This document shows, in pieces, positions 8,327 through 16,720 of a DNA stretch of 64,000 nucleotides (within the stretch, counting starts at the first letter, position 1; each line of letters begins with the position of its first letter). The notes below the pieces were generated by a model. It was not told the origin of the DNA. It saw only the letters and a list, made by a program, of their open reading frames with translations, and ran no database searches. Position numbers and translations under genes: made by a program. The stretch lies in contig NZ_CP086322.1 in the NCBI RefSeq assembly GCF_023277745.1, forward strand, positions 1,612,001-1,676,000, read 5' to 3'. The DNA comes from Streptomyces halobius (GTDB lineage Bacteria; Actinomycetota; Actinomycetes; Streptomycetales; Streptomycetaceae).

Positions 8327-8698
8327 TCAGTCCGCCACCAGCCGCACGGACCCCGGCACGTACTCCCGCTGGCGCACCACGCGGTACCAGCCCTTGGGGA
8401 GCGATATTGCCGCATGCTCTTCATGCACGACCCGGCCTCCGTCGGGCAGATGCAGCAGCGCGGGCCCGAACGCCCCGGTCTCACGCCTCAACGCCCCGGC
8501 GCCGACCACCGCATGGGCATGGCCGGTGACCTCGCCCAGCGCCAGCACCATCCGGCCGCGCGCGTCCCGCGGTTCCTCCGGCAGACCGCTCACATGCTCC
8601 GGCAGCGCCGCTTCCTCGATTGGCACCATCAGCACATCTCCCTGTCGGTACACGACCGCCTCCCCTCTTCCGTCCTCGGGCGCATTCATCCACCTCAT
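8327..8698 (-). CDS. small conserved hypothetical protein, DUF6745 partner
   Basis: A 123-residue protein with a beta-rich pattern: YRQGDVLMVPIEE near residue 17, LALGEVTGHAHAVVG in the centre and GWYRVVRQREYVPG at the end. The GHAH histidines are the only obvious candidates for metal or catalytic residues. It is soluble with no signal sequence. It lies 88 bases upstream of the DUF6745 gene on the same strand, and I believe this pairing recurs in actinobacteria. The function is unknown. The 248 bases between it and the STM4015 gene form a divergent promoter region. Confidence 0.65.
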   Translation of the reverse strand: MRWMNAPEDGRGEAVVYRQGDVLMVPIEEAALPEHVSGLPEEPRDARGRMVLALGEVTGHAHAVVGAGALRRETGAFGPALLHLPDGGRVVHEEHAAISLPKGWYRVVRQREYVPGSVRLVAD

Positions 8699-8946
8699 GC
8701 GCCTTCATCATCATTCGCCTTCATGCATCATTCCGATGTCGAAAACGTTAGAGGGTGGGTCTGACAATCGGCTCTGACCTGCGAAAAGTTGACCGCAGAG
8801 CGGTGCCGACGGGCATGCGGCAGGGGCACCGTCGCACGGACCGCCGAATGCGGGAACGCCCGTGACCGGTGCCTGGGCGTGCAGGGAGGCTGACCGGACA
8901 AGGCGCGAGACGTCATTGTCAGTGGCGGTTGATAGGAATATTGACC

Positions 8947-9900
8947 ATGAGCATCCACGAGCATGTGGAAGAGCTGGACGGCCTGCCCGTCTACAACTTC
9001 CCGCAGGCCCCGGCCGAGACCACCGCCCTCCCCGAGCCCGGCGCAGTCGCCTGGCGGCTGTCCGTCGATCCGTACGACGACGAGGAGACCTTCGCGGAGC
9101 GCTGGCAGCGCTTCACCGAGACCGTGGAGCTGTCCGGCGTGCGCGCGCTGGTCCTGGGGCAGTGGGGTGAGTCCTACGAGGATTCCTCGGCCGTGGTCGT
9201 GGACGCCGTCGTCGCCGCCAAGGACCGGCTCACCAGTCTGCGCGCGATCTTCCTCGGCGACATCGTGATGGAGGAGTCGGAGATCTCCTGGATCGAGCAG
9301 TCCGACGTCACGCCCCTGCTCGCGTCCTTCCCCGCGCTGCGGAGCCTCTCCGTGCGGGGCGGGGCCGGCCTGGTCTTCCCGCCCGTACGGCATGAGGCGC
9401 TGCGCGAGCTGCGGTTCGAATCGGGCGGACTGCCGGCCGCCGCGGTCCGCGGGATATGCGAGAGCGACTTCCCGGCCCTGGAGTCGCTGACGCTCTGGCT
9501 GGGCGTGCCCGAGTACGGCGGCGACTACGAGGCCACGGATCTGGCCGCCGCGCTGTCCGGCAGCCGCTTCCCCGCGCTGCGCCACCTGGGGCTGCAGAAC
9601 AGCGAGATCCAGGACGAGATCGCCGTGGCGATCGGCGCCGCTCCGGTTGTCGCCGGTCTGGAGACGCTGAACCTGTCGATGGGCACTCTGACGGACTCCG
9701 GCGCGGAGGCGCTGCTCGGCGGCCAGCCGCTCACCCACCTCAAGAAGCTCGACCTCGACCACCACTACCTCACCGACGCCATGGTGCGGCGGGTGCGTGC
9801 GGCGCTGGAGCCCGGCGGGGTCGAGGTCGTGATCGATGAGCGCGGCGAGGAAGACGAGTACGACGGCAGGATGTGGCGGTATGCCGCGGTGACCGAGTAG
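8947..9900 (+). CDS. STM4015 family leucine-rich repeat protein
   Basis: A 317-residue cytoplasmic protein of the STM4015 family. After a conserved N-terminal region (GLPVYNFPQAP; WRLSVDPYDDEETF) it carries several leucine-rich repeat units of about 25-30 residues, such as FPALRSLSVRGG, FPALESLTLWLG, FPALRHLGLQNS, LETLNLSMGTL and LKKLDLDHHYL, between residues 130 and 290. LRR domains are protein-binding scaffolds, so this is the likely recognition or scaffold part of the five-gene cassette. The start at 8947 is the family start; upstream frames lack support. The stop codon directly abuts the ATG of the next gene. Confidence 0.85.
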   Translation: MSIHEHVEELDGLPVYNFPQAPAETTALPEPGAVAWRLSVDPYDDEETFAERWQRFTETVELSGVRALVLGQWGESYEDSSAVVVDAVVAAKDRLTSLRAIFLGDIVMEESEISWIEQSDVTPLLASFPALRSLSVRGGAGLVFPPVRHEALRELRFESGGLPAAAVRGICESDFPALESLTLWLGVPEYGGDYEATDLAAALSGSRFPALRHLGLQNSEIQDEIAVAIGAAPVVAGLETLNLSMGTLTDSGAEALLGGQPLTHLKKLDLDHHYLTDAMVRRVRAALEPGGVEVVIDERGEEDEYDGRMWRYAAVTE

Positions 9901-11214
9901 ATGAGCGCCGTCGCCCGCCCCGACGACACCGGCACCGCCGTGCCCCGCTTCGCCGTGGTCGGCAATCCCGAGAACCGTCGGGTGACGCTCTTCGCCGACG
10001 CGGTGCGCGCCGCGGGGCTGCCCGAGCCTCGCGTGCTGCCCTGGGCCGAAGTGCTCTGCGCGGGCGCGGAGTTCGTGTCCGGGGAGACCGTACGGATCGA
10101 CTCCCCCGGGGAGAACGCCGAGGTCGAACGGCTGCTCCGGGGGGTCGTCGAGCCGACCCGGGTCGAGGGCACCGCCCGGTGGTACGTCCGCTTCACCGAG
10201 GCGGTGCGCGAGATCGCCCGCGCCGCCTCGGCCGGTGGCGCCACGCTCCTGGACGATCCGGCAGAGCTGGCGGTGCTGTTCCACAAGCGGCGGTGTCATG
10301 GGGTACTGCGTGCCGCTGGGGTGCCGGTCCCGGAGTCACCGACGTCCGGCCCGGCCGCGCCGACTGTCGGTGGGTGGGCGGAGACCCGGGAGCTGTTGCG
10401 GGATGCCGGCCTGCGGCGCGCCTTCCTCAAGCCGGCGCACGGTTCGTCGGCGTCCGGTGTGCTGGCCCTGGAGACGGACGGCGGCAGTCGGTTCCGTGCC
10501 ACGACCTCCGTCGAACCGGGCCCGGACGGCGTCCTGTTCAACTCCCTACGGGTCCGCCGCTATACGGAAGAGCGGCAGATCGCGGCCATCGTGGACGCGC
10601 TGGCGCCGGACGGTCTGCACATCGAGCGCTGGATCCCCAAGACGGCGCAGACCGGCCGGGTCGCCGACCTACGGGTCGTGGTCGTGGCCGGCCGCGCCAC
10701 CCATGCCGTCGTACGGACCAGCCGCTCGCCGATGACCAACCTCCATCTCGGTGGCGCGCGCGGCGATCTTGGCGCGGCGCGGGCGTCCATCGAGGCGTCG
10801 GGGGCCCGCTGGACCGACGCCCTCGCGGTCTGCGAGGCGGCAGCGGCCTGCTTCCCGCGCACCCTGAGTGTGGGCGTGGATCTGCTGCCCATGGTGGGCT
10901 GGCGGCGCTTCGTGGTGGGTGAGGTGAATGCCTTCGGGGACTTGCTCCCCCGGCTGACCGGCTTCCCGGGGAGCGGCGCCGAGGGCCTGGACACGTACGG
11001 TGCGCAGGTCGCCGCCGCAATGAGCAGGCACGCAAGCACGAACGCAAACAACGAGGCAAGCAGGAACAACGACGCAAGCAGGAACATGGACAGGGACCTC
11101 ATCAGGGGCCTGACCAACAACCCAGGCAAGGACCGGGGCAAGATCCGGGGCCGGAACCCGGCCGGGAGCCTGCCCGAGAACGGAAAGATCGGAACGCACC
11201 GTGGCCGCCCCTGA
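9901..11214 (+). CDS. STM4014 family ATP-grasp protein
   Basis: A 437-residue protein whose middle and C-terminal core look like an ATP-grasp ligase: FHKRRCHGVL then a lid region, the lysine-bearing RRAFLKPAHGSSASGV, and the metal-binding VGVDLLPMVGWRRFVVGEVNAFGD near residues 323-346. ATP-grasp enzymes form acyl-phosphates and join a carboxylate to an amine or other nucleophile; the substrate is unknown. The ATG follows the STM4015 stop with no gap. The last 60 or so residues are unusual: Asn/Arg/Ser-rich, encoded by A-rich DNA with an 18-base tandem repeat. The 3' end overlaps the next gene by 14 bases. Confidence 0.8.
   Translation: MSAVARPDDTGTAVPRFAVVGNPENRRVTLFADAVRAAGLPEPRVLPWAEVLCAGAEFVSGETVRIDSPGENAEVERLLRGVVEPTRVEGTARWYVRFTEAVREIARAASAGGATLLDDPAELAVLFHKRRCHGVLRAAGVPVPESPTSGPAAPTVGGWAETRELLRDAGLRRAFLKPAHGSSASGVLALETDGGSRFRATTSVEPGPDGVLFNSLRVRRYTEERQIAAIVDALAPDGLHIERWIPKTAQTGRVADLRVVVVAGRATHAVVRTSRSPMTNLHLGGARGDLGAARASIEASGARWTDALAVCEAAAACFPRTLSVGVDLLPMVGWRRFVVGEVNAFGDLLPRLTGFPGSGAEGLDTYGAQVAAAMSRHASTNANNEASRNNDASRNMDRDLIRGLTNNPGKDRGKIRGRNPAGSLPENGKIGTHRGRP
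11056..11091 (+). repeat. 18-bp tandem repeat in STM4014 tail
   Basis: Two adjacent 18-base units, GCAAGCAGGAACAACGAC and GCAAGCAGGAACATGGAC, lie in frame and encode ASRNND and ASRNMD. A weaker related unit precedes them at about 11031. They are locally A-rich compared with the surrounding gene. Confidence 0.7.
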
Positions 11215-12085
11215 AGCAGCACCGCACACCCCTCAAGCACCCCCGCGCGCCCCTGAACCGGCCGCCACCGCGCCCGACATGAACGAGATCGTGGGCAGCC
11301 ACGACCTCCTTCTCGTCACCCTCGACACCCTGCGCTACGACGTGGCCCGGGAGCTGGCCGCGGGCGGCCGGATCCCGCGTCTCGCCCAATATCTGCCCGG
11401 CGGGCGCTGGGAGCGCCGGCACGCGCCGGGCAGTTTCACCTACGCCTCCCACCAGGCGATGTTCGCCGGTTTCCTGCCGACCCCGGCGGCTCCGGGACCG
11501 CATCCGCGACTGTTCGCGGCGCGGTTCGCGGGCAGCGAGACCACCGCGCCCGGCACCTGGGTCTTCGACACCCCCGACCTGGTCTCCGGTCTGGCCGCGA
11601 ACGGCTACCGGACGGTGTGCATAGGCGGGGTGGGCTTCTTCAACCGGCAGGCCGCGCTCGGTTCCGTGCTTCCCGGGCTGTTCCAGGAGAGCCATTGGGA
11701 GCCCGAATTCGGTGTCGCGTCCGCGACCTCGTTCGAGGCACAGGTCGCCCGTGCCGAGGAGGTGGTCGCCGCGCTCCCCGAGGAGCAGCGGTTGTTCCTG
11801 TTCGTCAATGTGGCCGCGCTGCACCAGCCGAACTGGTTCCATCTGCCCGGCGCCACCCGCGAGGCCGGCGACAACCTGGCCACCCACGCCGCCGCGCTGG
11901 AGTACGTCGACCGCCATATCGGCCGGCTCTTCGCCGCCGCGAGCAGCCGCCGTCCGTGCTTCGCCATCGTCTGCTCCGACCATGGCACGACGTACGGCGA
12001 CGACGGCTATACGGGCCACCGCCTCGGCCATGAGGCCGTATGGACCGTCCCCTACGCCCAGTTCACCATCGAGGCCGCCCGATGA
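11201..12085 (+). CDS. STM4013/SEN3800 family hydrolase
   Basis: A 294-residue member of the alkaline phosphatase/sulfatase superfamily, recognised as STM4013/SEN3800-like. The N-terminal metal-site motif VTLDTLRYD (residues 39-47, Asp42 and Thr43 in the nucleophile region) and the C-terminal VCSDHGTTYGDDGYTGHRLGH metal ligands are present, as is SFTYASHQAMFAG. It should hydrolyse a phosphate or sulfate ester or transfer such a group; the substrate is unknown. I kept GTG 11201, which has a CGGAA upstream; a shorter start is ATG 11279 (MNEIVGSHD). The first 26 residues are Pro/Ala-rich. It overlaps the next gene as ATGA. Confidence 0.85.
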   Translation: MAAPEAAPHTPQAPPRAPEPAATAPDMNEIVGSHDLLLVTLDTLRYDVARELAAGGRIPRLAQYLPGGRWERRHAPGSFTYASHQAMFAGFLPTPAAPGPHPRLFAARFAGSETTAPGTWVFDTPDLVSGLAANGYRTVCIGGVGFFNRQAALGSVLPGLFQESHWEPEFGVASATSFEAQVARAEEVVAALPEEQRLFLFVNVAALHQPNWFHLPGATREAGDNLATHAAALEYVDRHIGRLFAAASSRRPCFAIVCSDHGTTYGDDGYTGHRLGHEAVWTVPYAQFTIEAAR

Positions 12086-13470
12086 CCACCGCCCCCCGCT
12101 CCCTCGCCGAGCCCGTTACCGAGGCCGCACCCACCACGCCTCCGTACACGAGCCCCTACGAGAGCTACGTCTACGCCTACCCCCACAAAACGGCCTACCG
12201 CCCCCTCCATGACCGCCCGTTGCTGCGCGACCTCTGGGCGGCCGAACCGCAGGGCGCCCTCTCGCTCTATCTCCACATACCGTTCTGCGAAGTCCGCTGC
12301 GGCTTCTGTAATCTCTTCACCCGCATCGGCGCCCCCGGAGACATGACCTCGGCGTATCTGGACGCGCTGGAGCGCCAGTCGACGGCCGTCCGGGACGCGC
12401 TGCAGGGCGACGCCCGCTTCGCCGCGGCGGCCTTCGGCGGCGGCACCCCGACCTTCCTCGGCGCCCGCGAGCTCTCCCGGCTCTGCGATATCGCCGAGCT
12501 GCGGATGGGCGCCGATCTGCGTGCGGTGCCGCTCTCCGTGGAGACCTCGCCGTCGACCGCCACCGCGGACCGCCTGGGCGTCCTGGCCGAACGCGGTGCG
12601 ACCCGGATCAGCATCGGGGTGCAGAGCTTCATCGAGGCGGAAGCACGGGCCGCGGTCCGCCCGCAGAGCCCGGACGAGGTGGCGGCCGCCCTGCACCGTA
12701 TCCGGGAATCGGGCGTCCCGGTCCTCAACATCGACCTGATCTACGGCATCGACGGCCAGACGGAGCGCAGCTGGCAGCGGTCGCTGGACGCGGCGCTCGC
12801 CTGGCGCCCCGAAGAGCTGTATCTCTACCCGCTGTATGTGCGTCCGCTGACCGGCCTGGCGCGCAGGGATCCCGGCGCACCCGACCCGGAGTGGGACGCC
12901 CAGCGGCTGCGGCTCCACCGCCACGGCCGCGACCATCTGCTGGCCGCGGGCTATGAGCAGGTGTCCATGCGGATGTTCCGCCTTCGGGGCACGGCCGCAC
13001 CCGTCTCCGGCGACGACCACGCCTGCCAGACCGACGGCATGATCGGCCTGGGCTGCGGCGCCCGGTCCTACACCTCCCGTCTGCACTACGCCTTCGACTA
13101 CGCCGTCGGCATGAGGGAGATCCGCTCCATCATCGACGACTACATATCCCGGCCGGCCTCGGCGTTCGCGCACGCCGAGTTCGGCTGGGAGATGACCGAG
13201 GACGAGGCGCGGCGCCGGCATCTGCTGCAGTCGGTGCTCCAGGCGGAGGGGATGGCGACCGCGGACTACCGTGCCCGCTTCGGTAGTTCGCCCGCCGACG
13301 ACTTCCCTGAGGAGCTGGCGCGATGCGCCGACCGGGGCTGGCTGGACACCGCCGCGGCCCCCGAGCGGCTACGGCTGTCCGCGGAAGGGCTGGCGCATTC
13401 CGACGCTGTGGGACCGATGCTGTTCTCTCCCGCCGTACGGGCCCGTATGGCCGCCTATGGCCTCAAGTAA
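12082..13470 (+). CDS. STM4012 family radical SAM protein (HemN-like)
   Basis: A 462-residue radical SAM enzyme. The [4Fe-4S] cluster motif is HIPFCEVRCGFCNLF with Cys69, Cys73 and Cys76, the pattern of the HemN/coproporphyrinogen dehydrogenase group, followed by FGGGTPTF and RISIGVQSF that bind SAM. A HemN-type C-terminal domain follows (GLGCGARSYTSRLHY). It is divergent from true HemN and belongs to the STM4012 family, whose reaction is not known. ATG 12082 overlaps the upstream stop as ATGA, so the start is well fixed. Confidence 0.9.
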   Translation: MTTAPRSLAEPVTEAAPTTPPYTSPYESYVYAYPHKTAYRPLHDRPLLRDLWAAEPQGALSLYLHIPFCEVRCGFCNLFTRIGAPGDMTSAYLDALERQSTAVRDALQGDARFAAAAFGGGTPTFLGARELSRLCDIAELRMGADLRAVPLSVETSPSTATADRLGVLAERGATRISIGVQSFIEAEARAAVRPQSPDEVAAALHRIRESGVPVLNIDLIYGIDGQTERSWQRSLDAALAWRPEELYLYPLYVRPLTGLARRDPGAPDPEWDAQRLRLHRHGRDHLLAAGYEQVSMRMFRLRGTAAPVSGDDHACQTDGMIGLGCGARSYTSRLHYAFDYAVGMREIRSIIDDYISRPASAFAHAEFGWEMTEDEARRRHLLQSVLQAEGMATADYRARFGSSPADDFPEELARCADRGWLDTAAAPERLRLSAEGLAHSDAVGPMLFSPAVRARMAAYGLK

Positions 13471-13479
13471 GGCCGCTTC

Positions 13480-14355
13480 GTGGACTTGACGATTCTCTAC
13501 CGCGGCCCGCTGGCGTCCTGCGACTTCGACTGCCCGTACTGCCCGTTCGCCAAGCGACGGGACAGCCGTGAGCAGCTGCGCGCCGACCGCGCGGCGCTGG
13601 CCCGCTTCGCAGACTGGGCGGCGCACCAGAAAGGCGACCGGCTGTCGATCCTGTTCACCCCCTGGGGCGAGGGCCTGGTCCGCTCCTGGTACCGCCGCAC
13701 CCTGGCCGAGCTGAGCCGGCTCCCGCACATCCAACGGGTGGCGATCCAGACCAATCTCAGCTGCCGCACCGACTGGCTGACCGAGGCGGATCTCGACACG
13801 CTGTCCCTGTGGTGCACCTACCACCCGGGGCAGACGCCGTACGACCGTTTCCTGGCGAAGACCCGGGGGCTGGCCGGGCACGGCGCCCGGTTCAGCGTCG
13901 GCATCGTGGGCCTCCCGGAGCACCTCGAACACGCCCGCAGGCTGCGCGCCGATCTCGCCGAGCACGTCTATCTCTGGGTCAACGCCGCCGAGGGCCACGC
14001 CTATTCGGACGCGGAGGCCGCCGTGTGGACGGAGCTGGATCCGCTGTTCCCATTCAGTCGCCGTCCACACCAGAGCGCCGGACTCCCGTGCCGGACGGGC
14101 GAATCGGTGATCTCGGTGGACGGCGACGGCACGGTCCGGCGCTGCCATTTCGTCCGTGCCGAACTGGGCAATCTCTACGACGGCAGCTACCGCGCGGCGC
14201 TCCGCCCGCGCCCCTGTCCACTGACCGCCTGCGACTGCCACATCGGCTATGTCCATCTGGAGACGCTGCCGCTGTACGACGTGTTCGCGGGCGGAGTGCT
14301 GGAACGCATCCCGGCGCAAGTACCCGTACGCGGTGCCGCCGCCCCGCCACCGTGA
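13480..14355 (+). CDS. STM4011 family radical SAM protein
   Basis: A 291-residue radical SAM protein. The cluster motif CDFDCPYC is very close to the N-terminus (Cys14, Cys18, Cys21). After the core barrel there is a second set of cysteines: one in GLPCRTGE, one in VRRCHFV, and PCPLTACDC. This resembles the SPASM-type auxiliary cluster domain found in peptide-modifying radical SAM enzymes. The GTG start at 13480 is only 9 bases after the STM4012 stop, so it is the last gene of the five-gene operon. The substrate is unknown. Confidence 0.88.
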   Translation: MDLTILYRGPLASCDFDCPYCPFAKRRDSREQLRADRAALARFADWAAHQKGDRLSILFTPWGEGLVRSWYRRTLAELSRLPHIQRVAIQTNLSCRTDWLTEADLDTLSLWCTYHPGQTPYDRFLAKTRGLAGHGARFSVGIVGLPEHLEHARRLRADLAEHVYLWVNAAEGHAYSDAEAAVWTELDPLFPFSRRPHQSAGLPCRTGESVISVDGDGTVRRCHFVRAELGNLYDGSYRAALRPRPCPLTACDCHIGYVHLETLPLYDVFAGGVLERIPAQVPVRGAAAPPP

Positions 14356-14400
14356 CCCTTAGGAGGGCGCGTCTGATCTAGCCGAATGGCCGGTTGTATC

Positions 14401-15250
14401 CTAGTACGCACCTCGCCAGGTAGGTGTGGTCTCGTCCGTTATGCGCTTGGCGAGGTTGTCGATCGACGCGACGTGGATCATGGCTTCGGAGCTGGCGGGA
14501 AGGGCTTCGTCATCGCGGGCCAGGCGTCGGCGCAACATAAGCCAACCCAGGCTGCGTTCTACTACCCAGCGCCTTTTGACGACGTGGAAGCCGCGAACCC
14601 CGGGGTTTCTGTTGCCGACTTCGACGTCGATTCCGAGGTTGACTCCGTGTTCGATGGCCGCGTTCTTGAAGCCGGTGTCGACCCAGCACTTGGAGATGCT
14701 TGGGTAGGTGTTCTTGGCCTGGTCGAGGAGGCGTATCCCTACGGCGTTTTCCGAGAGGGCTCGCGGCGGTGACGGTCCCAGCGAGGATCAGGCCGATCGT
14801 GTCGGTGATGATGCCCCGCTTCCGGCCCACGATCTTCTTGGCGGCGTCTGTTCCCTGGCTGGTCAGGGGCGCGTTGGTGGAGGTCTTGACGCTCTGGGTG
14901 TCGAAGATGGAGGCCGTCGGTTCGGGTTTGCGGCCTTCTTTGACGCGGGCCAGGCCGGTCAGGTCGTAGTCGAGTTGGGCGAGGATTCCCTCATCGCGCC
15001 AGGCGGCGTAGTAGGCGTAGACGGTGCCGTGGTTCGGGGCGTCGTGCGGGAGGTATTTTCAGGGGATTCCGGTGCGGTTGACGTAGAGAATCGCGTTGAA
15101 CACGTCGCGGAGATCGACCTTGGCCGGCTGGCCGGTGGGCCTGCGGTCGAGCCTGGCTTTTCGCCAAGCGGTTAAGGTCGGCTGGATCAGGGCCCATCGG
15201 GCGTTGGACAGGTCACTGGGGTACGGCTTCCGCTGGCTGACGCCGTAGCG
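14401..15250 (-). pseudogene. degenerate IS5-type transposase
   Basis: Read on the minus strand, 15250 to 14401 encodes an IS5-family transposase of the kind common in Streptomyces. Recognisable pieces in order are KPYPSDLSNARWALIQPTL, AKVDLRDVFNAILYVNRTGIP, TASIFDTQSVKTSTNAPLT, VGRKRGIITDTIGLILAG, HVVKRRWVVERSLGWLM, and a C-terminus ending TWRGAY before TAG. It is dead: a Trp codon after NRTGIP has become TGA (about 15063), and an extra C in the VTAAS region (near 14766) shifts the frame. I could not find convincing terminal inverted repeats or a target duplication, so the element ends are unknown. It sits just after the STM4011 operon. Confidence 0.75.
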
Positions 15251-15506
15251 TCTGCACGGATGAGGCGGACGATGACGTTCCGCGTCCTGTCAGGCGATTC
15301 TGCCTCATCCTCAAACCAGACGGACTTCGAACGCGAGATGTAGAGCAATCGGGCAGCCAGGTTGATGCCTCGGCGAGCCCCGAGCGTATTCCGGCGGCGG
15401 GGCCCAGGGCGTATTCCCGTCGCACGAGACCGGTCGGAAGGCCGCGCCCCAGCCACGGGCCGCTAGCGCCCCCGCCTCCGGAGCACTCACCCCAGCCCCG
15501 CCGCGC

Positions 15507-16439
15507 TCACCCCTTCCGCCCCACGCCGCCATAGAAGATGGTGTTGTTGAGCTCTTCCGGGCTGGGCACCTCGCCGTCCGGCCGCCAGAGCGGTACCCGC
15601 ACCACGCCGGGGTCGAGCGGGGTGAACGGCCCGAACAGCGGCTGGATTTCCGCCTTCGTCCGCAGATTGAGGGTGGCGGTGGCGCTCTTGTAGACGTTCA
15701 CCACACCGTCCCGCGCCCGTACGTCCGTCCGGCCCGGCGCGTACGCCTCGTACGGCTCACCGGTGGCATGCGACAGCACCAGGTGGCTGCCGGCGGGGAG
15801 CGCCTCGGCGAGGGTGGCGATGAGGGCTGCGGGATTCTCGTCGTCACGGACGAAGTGCAGTACGGCCACCAGCAGCAGCGCCACCGGCCGGTCGAAGTCG
15901 ATCAGTTCCCGGACGGTCGGGTGGTCCAGGATCGCCTCGGGGTCGCGGACATCGCCGAGTACAAAGCCGGTGTGCTCGGTGTTGGTCAGCCGGGCCCCGG
16001 CGTGGGTGGCGACGATGGGGTCGTTGTCGACGTAGACGACGCGGGTGTCGGGGGCGATCTCGCGGACCACCTCATGGGTGTTGGGCGAGGTCGGGATGCC
16101 GGTGCCGATATCGATGATCTGGCGGATGCCGTCGCCGACGAGTTCCCGGACGGCCCGTCCCAGGAAGGCGCGGTTGGCGCGGGCGCTGAGCCGCACCTGG
16201 GGATGGACCTCGATGACCCGCTCCGCGGCCACCCGGTCGACCTCGTAGTTGTCCCAGCCGCCCAGGTAGTAGTCGTACATCCGGGCCGGATGCGGCCGGC
16301 TGGTGTCGATCTCCTCGGCCGGGAAGCCCGAGGACGCCGGCGCCTGTGCGTATTGCGGGAACTCGGGAACCCCCGACCCCGGAACCCCCGCCGGAACCTC
16401 CGGCCCCGACTCCCCCTGCGGTATGTGCTGCCCGCTCAT
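15507..16439 (-). CDS. SAM-dependent methyltransferase, SAV2177/DUF574 family
   Basis: A 310-residue Rossmann-fold methyltransferase of the actinobacterial SAV2177 (DUF574) family. Family marks are SRPHPARMYDYYLGG (about 47-61), the SAM-binding IIDIGTGIPTSPNTHEV near 110, VVYVDNDPIV, FVLGDVRDP and LLLVAVLHFVRDD. The first 45 residues are Pro/Gly-rich and disordered. Targets are unknown. Streptomyces genomes hold many copies, often beside DUF397 and XRE genes as here. The ATG at 16439 overlaps the stop of the upstream DUF397 gene (ATGA), so translation is coupled. Confidence 0.9.
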   Translation of the reverse strand: MSGQHIPQGESGPEVPAGVPGSGVPEFPQYAQAPASSGFPAEEIDTSRPHPARMYDYYLGGWDNYEVDRVAAERVIEVHPQVRLSARANRAFLGRAVRELVGDGIRQIIDIGTGIPTSPNTHEVVREIAPDTRVVYVDNDPIVATHAGARLTNTEHTGFVLGDVRDPEAILDHPTVRELIDFDRPVALLLVAVLHFVRDDENPAALIATLAEALPAGSHLVLSHATGEPYEAYAPGRTDVRARDGVVNVYKSATATLNLRTKAEIQPLFGPFTPLDPGVVRVPLWRPDGEVPSPEELNNTIFYGGVGRKG

Positions 16440-16714
16440 GCCGTCCTCCGTTCGGTGCACCGGCCCGGGGCCGCGGCGAGCAGGAAGTCGGCGTCCCCGG
16501 CCTTCGCGCCCTCGATGAAGCTCACCATCTCGCGGTGGGTGTAGATCAGCGCCGGGCCGTCCGGGTCGGTCGACTGACGCAGCGCCACCCGGCCGTCGCC
16601 CAGCCGCATGGCCTCGACGCACTCGCCGCCGTTCCCCCCGCTCCACGGCTTGTGCCAGCCATCGTTGCCCAACTCCTTGGCGGGCATGCCGTTGTAGATG
16701 CGTATGCGATCCAT
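16436..16714 (-). CDS. DUF397 domain-containing protein
   Basis: A 92-residue DUF397 protein with an N-terminal extension (MDRIRIYNGMPAKELG), the W-x-K-P-W-S-G-G-N-G-G-E-C-V-E core, VALRQSTDPDGPAL in the middle, and a FIEGAKAGDADFLL tail. It is the small partner of the upstream DUF5753 regulator; such pairs behave as regulator and antagonist in development-related circuits. The gap to the regulator stop is 6 bases, and it overlaps the methyltransferase start by 4 bases. Confidence 0.88.
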   Translation of the reverse strand: MDRIRIYNGMPAKELGNDGWHKPWSGGNGGECVEAMRLGDGRVALRQSTDPDGPALIYTHREMVSFIEGAKAGDADFLLAAAPGRCTERRTA

Positions 16715-16720
16715 GTGGGG

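Noticed and set aside
8728..10299. 523-codon minus-strand frame
   Set aside because: Antisense to the STM4015 and STM4014 genes; no recognisable domain.
14356..14420. Terminal inverted repeat of the IS element
   Set aside because: I compared this end with the sequence past 15250 and found no convincing match or target duplication.
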